Assembly (NCBI GenBank): GCA_040954595.2
Contig: CM082584.2
Span: forward strand, 4,154,001-4,218,000
Reading direction: 5' to 3'
DNA length: 64,000 nt
Source: Balanoglossus misakiensis
Lineage: Eukaryota; Hemichordata
Positions 58,035-64,000 of this stretch are shown piece by piece. Position numbers and translations under genes: made by a program. Position 1 is the stretch's first letter. The number at the start of each line of letters is the position of its first letter. The notes under the pieces were generated by a model. It was not told the DNA's origin, ran no database searches, and was given only the letters and a program-made list of their open reading frames with translations.

Positions 58035-61000
58035 ATGAGTGAGCAGTTACCTGGTACGAGCAGAACTGGGTGTTTTCCAAGGACAAGAATCTACCAACCA
58101 GGCAACAACACTGATGTGACTACTTTATCAGAGACATCAGACAATAATGTTTTACCAGATATGTCTGAAACGGATATTGAAAACAGAAGTCAACGTCAAA
58201 CTTTTAACAATGATGAGGAAGGCTCTCAGGTACTGTATTTATATTTATATTGTCCTTCTTCAAACTCAGTGGTCTGCATAGTAAGTGTGTAGTTATTCAA
58301 GCACATGGGTGATGCAATTTAAGTTCATTATCAGGCTGCATTGAAATAAATTTAAAAAAAAAATATTTTACATGGGTTTTAGTCCACGTAGATTAGGTAA
58401 TTCGATAATGGATTGAGTAGGTCAGTTTAGTCAATTCTGGTAACTGATTTGGTAATGTTTTTTACTCTGAAAGTAACTGTGCATGTCCCTCAAGAAACTG
58501 TGTACTGTTAAGTATATGACGTCAACACCATTTGGTAGTTTGTACTACTGTAGAAAATAGGGACTGTGGCTATGGCTGTTTTGGATCATTCAGTCAATTT
58601 CTGTTAAGATTACAGATTCATTATATGCAACTGTAGAGGGCGCTGTTTTCATCAGTATTTCTTGTGCTCCCTGTTTAGATACCTAGACGTACATAGGCAT
58701 CTCTCTGAAACCTTAGTTTCAGGGAGGAACCAACATCTAGGTACAAGACGTGCAACCTCTTGGCCCCTTTGAATGCAGATTAACAAACAAACAAATCTGC
58801 CGCATGGACTTTTTCCTAACCTGGTGTGACATTAATGATTTATGAATTCTGCGCTTGATCATGAAGGTGGTTTGGTGGTCAAAATAAAGCAATTCCCCCC
58901 CCCCCCCTCGGGCTTAGTTCCTTGGCCAATCTGATTAAAACCATGTCGCCGTTCCCTACATCTCATTTTAATCAGATTGTTCCTTGGCAAACCATGCCTA
59001 ACCCCCCCACACACATTTGTCCTGAATCGCCCGAAGTGGGCTCCCTTGGGGATTAGATTACATCAACTGCTGCATCAGGGGTCCAGTGTTCTCCCCAGGA
59101 ATTTCTGACAGAGTATTGGCTAATTTACATAACAATGTGGATAATTGTTATGTTAAAGAGTTTCTATTGTTTTCCAAAAATGACAGAGTGTTGTCTGGGG
59201 AGAACACTGCGGTGGGTCATATTGCATTGTCTGATTGCTAATGTCACCATACATGTCTGAATTTAATCAAGCAAGAACTATTATCTGTTAGTCTTGAAAA
59301 TTTGTTATTCTGCATTTTCATAGATCATTATGAGTGTGATATGGGGTGGAGGCAAAGTTGGACTGGCTTATTATGACACTGAGACATGCCATATTCATCT
59401 GATGATGGACATTGCAGAATCTGATGATTTTCCAATGACTAGAAGTGGTAAGATACATTCATTTAGCTAGCGCCATTAGCTGTATCTTTTCGCTATGTTT
59501 TCAGCAGTTTTGTTTTGCGTACCTACTACAGTTTCTTGTTCAAATTCCGGAAACACGATGAAATACCCAGTATTTAGCTTATCAACACAAACATATATAT
59601 GTATAGTCAGCATTGTTTATGTGCAAAACTTGAATTCAAGTCCGGACAAGAATTCATTTGTCAATAATAACAATGGCCTTTTATTATACACATACAGGCT
59701 ATATGTTGACAACGGAGTATATTAGCATGCTATTTGGATCAGAACAAGAAATTGCATAACAAACATACTGAAAATACAGCCGAAAAGTTACAGCTATAAA
59801 TGTTCCTTAAATATTGTGTGGAAATGTGCTGTTAGGAAGGGAGGGGCCATTCTGGTTTGTTTTTGATTTGTTTGTTGTTGTGTTATTTTTTTTTTTTTTT
59901 GGGGGGGGGAGAGGAAAACTCTTTATATGTGACAGAAAAGAAGCACCCACTACCCTAAAAATATAATGGGAACCCCCCCCCCCCCCCTGAAAATATCAAA
60001 ATAACAGAGACACCCCAGGTGGAATTTTCCAGATTGTCAAGTATTATACTACAAATTGTGTTGACAATATTATCAGCAGAAAAGGTAAAAAAGCTTGTAA
60101 AGGGTAAAGTGTTACTGCTATAATACATTGGTTGTTTACATGTATTTGCCATTTTGGTGGACTGTTATTCACTACTCTCTCCTCTCCAGCAATTTTTGAT
60201 TCTGTATTTTTCAAAATAATTTGTTCCGAAATTAGTTCAGAATGCATTCCAACCGAGCTTACTTGCAACATGATGATAGCATTTGATTCTGTGGCCAGAG
60301 AGCATTCTGGGATAAATGTCCTAATTGTATTTGAAAAGGAAATATCAGATTATTGTATGACAGAAATTGTTAAAATTTAAACTTCAAATCTGAAACTGCA
60401 ATTAACTCTCCTCTGACAGACCAACTATAACAATATGATTGTCACAATATGTTTATGGCATTTGATGTTGTCTTCCTAGTCTGCCAGCCTTAAAGGAGAC
60501 ATCCTTTGATTCTTAAAGGGACAAAGTCTCTCTCTTGCTGCCCTTTTTTCCATTAATTATGTTTGATACAAGACACTGTTTATGTTAATGTACATGTGGA
60601 TATAAAGTGAATAAATGTTCAACCACACACAACTTCCATCCCGTTTGTATGACATGAGAGTAAAAACTCGCCCAAAATGAATAAATGGTAAAGAACGATT
60701 ATTCATTTTGGCGAGTTTTTTCACTCTCCTGTCTATAAGAGGGATGGAAGTTGTGTGTGGTTGAACGTTCATACACTATATATCCACATGTAGAATAACA
60801 ACCGGTGTCTTGTATCAAATATAATTAATGGAAAAAAGGGCAGCGAGAGAGAGACTTTGTCCCTTTAAAGGGGCAATTTTCAATCCCTGGCTCTTGTTGA
60901 TACTGGTTAAATGTTTATCTGGAGCAAAGCTGTTGTTTTCCATTGAAATCTTTATCAATCTATGTGCTTAAATTAGCTGAAGCTGACAAAGAAGGTTCCC

Positions 61001-63087
61001 CTTTAAAATGAGTCTTCAGAAATAACAATTTCAGAGATTTCTAACATAGAATTGTTTTTTTTTGTCAGTTTCAAAGCAAATCATCCCAACATGTGTTATT
61101 ACAAGCAGCAAACAAGATGAAAGAATGTTACATTGTTTGTCTGAAGAAGGTATGAACAAATCTGGATATTAATTGTTTGTGACATTAACTTTATGCTGAA
61201 TATGCCCATAGTGGTTGAATTTGCCAGCTAGGGCTTCATAAACTACAATGTACTAGTAAATGCATTTTGATTAAAAGGGAAAAAGCACCAAGGTGCTTTT
61301 TCACATGATATGGCAGGGACCTCACACCAAGCTGTACATATGAACAATTCATAGTCATATATGATGCTAAATTGTGGTGATCAAAACACTTTACTTGTGA
61401 TGTTTGTGCTCTCATCTCATGTCTGCCCTTTTATTGATAACATTGAATTTCATTTTACAGTGACTGCTCTTCAAGAATCAACTTGTAACTCTGTCGATCT
61501 ACAAATCTTGCGAAATATTGATTTCTGTGAGTATACCGTGATTAGAACCCCTAATTTACCTAATACATGTATAAGCAGTGTTAAGGATGTACGCGCAGAA
61601 CATAAACCGGAAACTGCGAGCACTCGTCTTTTTCCCATAGGATTACATTGATAAACAAACTTCTACTATTGTCATTTTCACGAAATTTCACACAAAGCTC
61701 AGTCCAGAAAATATAAATTCATTGGTCAAATAAAATATAGGGGTCACCGCACTCTATTTTGAGATAAATTGCGTTAAAAATTTTGCCCATAGACAAACCA
61801 TTGGTGAAAATGCTGAGTCAGCAATTTTCTTCTATTATCGACTAAATTCATGGCTCTGTATTTCAAAAACAAGCACGGTGACCCCTATATTTTATTACGG
61901 ATTTTCATTATACATACAAAGGAGAATCCAAAAATCCACAATTAAAAAAAATGACAATACTTTCAATTTTACTGAACGTACATCCTTAATGTAAACTTTA
62001 AGAACTTCATGAAGAAATTATATAAGGGCTCCAAAACATGAATTATGGCAACAATGGTTTATCATTTATGTAGTGGAATAGATAATATAATTGTTTTAAA
62101 ATATTTTTGATTTATGAAGTCATTCAGATATCTGTATGTGTTGTTACGTTACTGCAAACTTCAGAGACGAAAATAATTGCAAAGACGCATCCCCATTTGT
62201 TATGCATTTCTGTGAAATATTAATGTCTCATTTTGTTTTCATCAAAGCCTTGGAAGCTAGCAAGAGGAGAATCATGAATTTAAATCTATCCTGTGTCCCT
62301 GATCACTATACTGAAGATCAAAGACTTATTTATATGTCTTCATTAGTGCCATTCGAACAAATCAACATGGTAAGGTGGTTGGTGAAATAGTTAATGATAT
62401 ATAAAGAGCATTGTTTTCCCCCTACTTTAAAGGGACAAAGCAATCAAACATAATTAATGGAAAAAGGGCAACGAGAGAGAGACTTCGTCCCTTTAATTTT
62501 CATACACAGTATTTCTATTGAGCAAAATCCAACTAGGACATAGTCATCATGACTAAAATAATCCTTACTGGTGATATATATTTGGTCCATGTCCACCTTT
62601 ACTTGAAGTCAGTGCCTGTATGAAAATCATCACCAATCAAGTAATTCTAAGTCAAGGATAAACTTTTCGACTCAGTGTAATGTATTCACTCAAAGTGAAA
62701 GTTCAGTTGACCTATACTGAAATTGCAAAAGTATGGTAAAATAAGCAGAAATATTTGTCCAACATGCAAACAAATTGATGAACAAAAACATCATTGTGTA
62801 TGTAACTTTATTTCATTATACACTGATTTCTAGTGTAGTGTTCAGGACAGTAGATGTATAATAATCATGTATACTGGTGGTAGTAAACAAAAGTTAGATG
62901 TCTGTAGGATCAGAATGTTCCAGCATTAATGGAAGTCATGTGTTATCTAGCATTTTCACATTGTATTCATGTTTCAGGTGCGTGCAGCCGGTGGTTTGCT
63001 GAAATATTTGGATAAGAACAGAATTGGAGTGGAACTTGAAGATCAAAGTGTCAGAGTTCCAGTAATTGGTCTTCAAGTATTCACTTT
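58035..63087 (+). CDS. MSH5: MSH5-C exons 1-6 (5' part of a third MSH5 copy)
   Basis: Exons: 58035-58229, 59324-59447, 61069-61149, 61461-61526, 62248-62369, 62978-63087. Lengths and phases are identical to copy B exons 1-6, and 232 codons are open. About eight residues differ from B, among them H/Y and M/V in the leader, I/R after KQDE, S/C and P/R in exon 4 and I/R in exon 6. Exon 7 would start roughly 300 bases past the window end. A 413-bp MITE ends only 22 bases before the exon 1 acceptor, which copy B lacks. It is not known whether the rest of the gene is present downstream. Confidence 0.92.
58926..58979. mobile_element. 54-bp mini-element with 8-bp target duplication, private to MSH5-C intron 1
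   Basis: Terminal repeats CAATCTGATTAAAA and TTTTAATCAGATTG, with TTCCTTGG on both sides (58918-58925 and 58980-58987). Copy B has a single TTCCTTGG near 23179. A related sequence occurs at about 11325-11372. Confidence 0.8.
59085..59208. mobile_element. Small inverted-repeat element in MSH5-C intron 1
   Basis: Counterpart of 23276-23406 with the same AGTGTTCTCCCCAG ends. Confidence 0.6.
59469..59797. mobile_element. Inverted-repeat element, private to MSH5-C intron 2
   Basis: About 330 bp with imperfect ends TAGCTGTATCTTTTCG and CGAAAAGTTACAGCTA. Copy B lacks it at the matching position (about 23678). Edges are approximate. Confidence 0.6.
60513..60868. mobile_element. AGGGACAAAG-family TTAA MITE, private to MSH5-C intron 2
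   Basis: Full-length copy of the same family as 37993-38348. Copy B has the empty TTAA site at 24671-24674. Confidence 0.85.
61581..61989. mobile_element. TTAA MITE (GGATGTACG family) in MSH5-C intron 4
   Basis: Shares its insertion site with 25376-25783. Confidence 0.8.
62427..62496. mobile_element. 70-bp deletion derivative of the AGGGACAAAG MITE in MSH5-C intron 5
   Basis: TTAA, AGGGACAAAG, a short middle, then GAGAGAGACTTCGTCCCT and TTAA. Only the ends of the family are kept. Copy B has a single TTAA at 26221. Confidence 0.65.
62646..62920. other. Copy-C-specific insert in MSH5 intron 5
   Basis: About 275 bp absent from copy B (junction near 26365). No terminal repeats or coding sequence were recognised. 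Confidence 0.55.
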
Positions 63088-63696
63088 GTAAGTAGACTTT
63101 AGTGATTTTGCTGCTGTTATTGAAACATTAAACACGTAGTGTCTAAAAGGGGCAAAGTTGCTCTCTTTTGATCTTTTTATGCTCCCATGTCATACTTGGG
63201 GAGCAGGGGTTGGGGAGGGGGTATGTACATGTATGGCTGGGAGGATATTCGTATTAGCCTGTCTGTATTATGTAAGGGGAGAACCATTTGATTTCGGGGG
63301 GGGGGGGGGATTTGGATTTAGTATAGTTTTCATGGTTTAGTATGATACATGTATAGCATGGTACAGTATGGCGGCCCATTGCTGCCTTTGGTAAAATGCA
63401 TAAATGTATATCTATAGTTTGTGTGTTTTTGTTTGTGTTTTTGTTTGTTTGTGTGTTTTTGTTTGAAAAGAAAATGAAAAGAAATTAAAAACAAAACAAA
63501 ATAAAAATATAAATAAAATAAAAACGAAATTAAAAACAAAATTGAATAAAAAAAAATTTGAAAAGAAAACAAAATAAAATGAAAAGAAATTAAATACTGG
63601 TCAACTGTTAAAAAAAACTATTACAAACTCCACTCTGCCTGTAGACAGACAAGATTAAACGTTCAAAGAATGAGTGCTCAATCTATCAAGGTAGTA

Positions 63697-64000
63697 TTAA
63701 AGCCCCTATAGCTGCCAACTTTCACACATTTTTTTCCACAGTAAAATACTTCAAATATATTCCCTATCCTCTAAAATCCTCACCATTAAGCCATATTACT
63801 TGCATTTGCATCAGTTTGTCATCTCTTCATACTGTTTGTATGGAGGCTGATTAAATCGGTGCTGCACCGTTTTAATAAATAGCGGTCAGATTGCAACATG
63901 TGGTCACAATCATGCATCGATAAAGTGTTCATGTATACCTATCAGTAAGCTTATTTAGATAAATCAATTTAACTTGGAAAAAAAATCATGAAAATAATGC
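63697..64000. mobile_element. TTAA MITE (AAGCCCCTATAGCTG family) in MSH5-C intron 6, cut by the window end
   Basis: Shares its site with 27154-27466. Its right end lies beyond the window. Confidence 0.7.

Larger units (their letters stand above)
30165..64000 (+). repeat. Tandem composite unit 2 (TRIM-DTX B, MSH5-B 3' part, MSH5-C 5' part)
   Basis: Second unit of the tandem array, collinear with 1-30164 and cut by the window end inside MSH5-C intron 6. It is longer than unit 1 mainly because of insertions at 36825-37308, 37993-38348, 39375-40194, 48641-49059, 50190-50985, 51094-51706, 52024-52410, 53342-55888 and 57588-58008. Unit 1 has its own private insertions at about 11975-12645 and 15806-16234. 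Confidence 0.93.

Overview
The window is eukaryotic: genes are split by GT-AG introns, the DNA is AT-rich, and introns are full of short inverted-repeat transposons. The protein families (a RING/B-box/coiled-coil TRIM, a Deltex C-terminal domain, the meiotic MutS homolog MSH5) and the dense TTAA-flanked MITE load suggest a marine invertebrate, for example a basal deuterostome or a lophotrochozoan. The sequence alone does not fix the phylum.

The window is a tandem array of one composite unit of roughly 30-36 kb. Each unit holds a 22-exon MSH5 gene with a second, same-strand gene nested in MSH5 intron 7. All genes are on the + strand. Layout: TRIM-DTX copy A (47-5444); MSH5-A exons 8-22 (6613-19216), whose exons 1-7 would lie upstream of the window; a junction spacer (19217-22301); MSH5-B exons 1-7 (22305-27857); TRIM-DTX copy B (30211-35665) inside MSH5-B intron 7; MSH5-B exons 8-22 (37433-49893); a second, longer junction spacer (49894-58031); MSH5-C exons 1-6 (58035-63087). 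Exon 7 of C would follow beyond the window. MSH5-B reads open from start to stop: 22 exons, 2544 coding bases, 847 residues, with Walker A and Walker B motifs intact.

The nested gene is the most unusual item. Its first exon encodes RING, two B-boxes, a coiled coil and the start of a Deltex C-terminal (DTC) domain. Exons 2 and 3 finish the DTC domain in frame. This gives a TRIM-Deltex fusion of 561 residues (A) or 557 residues (B). The two copies are nearly identical in the RING/B-box/coiled-coil part. They differ strongly in three short clusters of the DTC domain, at the places where ordinary Deltex proteins carry their conserved YLPD, HHKT and GYPD motifs. That pattern resembles the variable ligand domain of immune TRIM proteins, but its function here is inference.

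The units also differ by many clean transposon insertions with matching empty sites: several TTAA-target MITE families, a MULE-like foldback with a 9-bp duplication, a 54-bp mini-element with an 8-bp duplication, a truncated LINE tail, and long GC-rich hairpins. Divergence between units is patchy. Intron 18 of MSH5 is about 99% identical, while the second half of TRIM-DTX intron 2 is much more diverged. Gene conversion or selection is a likely cause.
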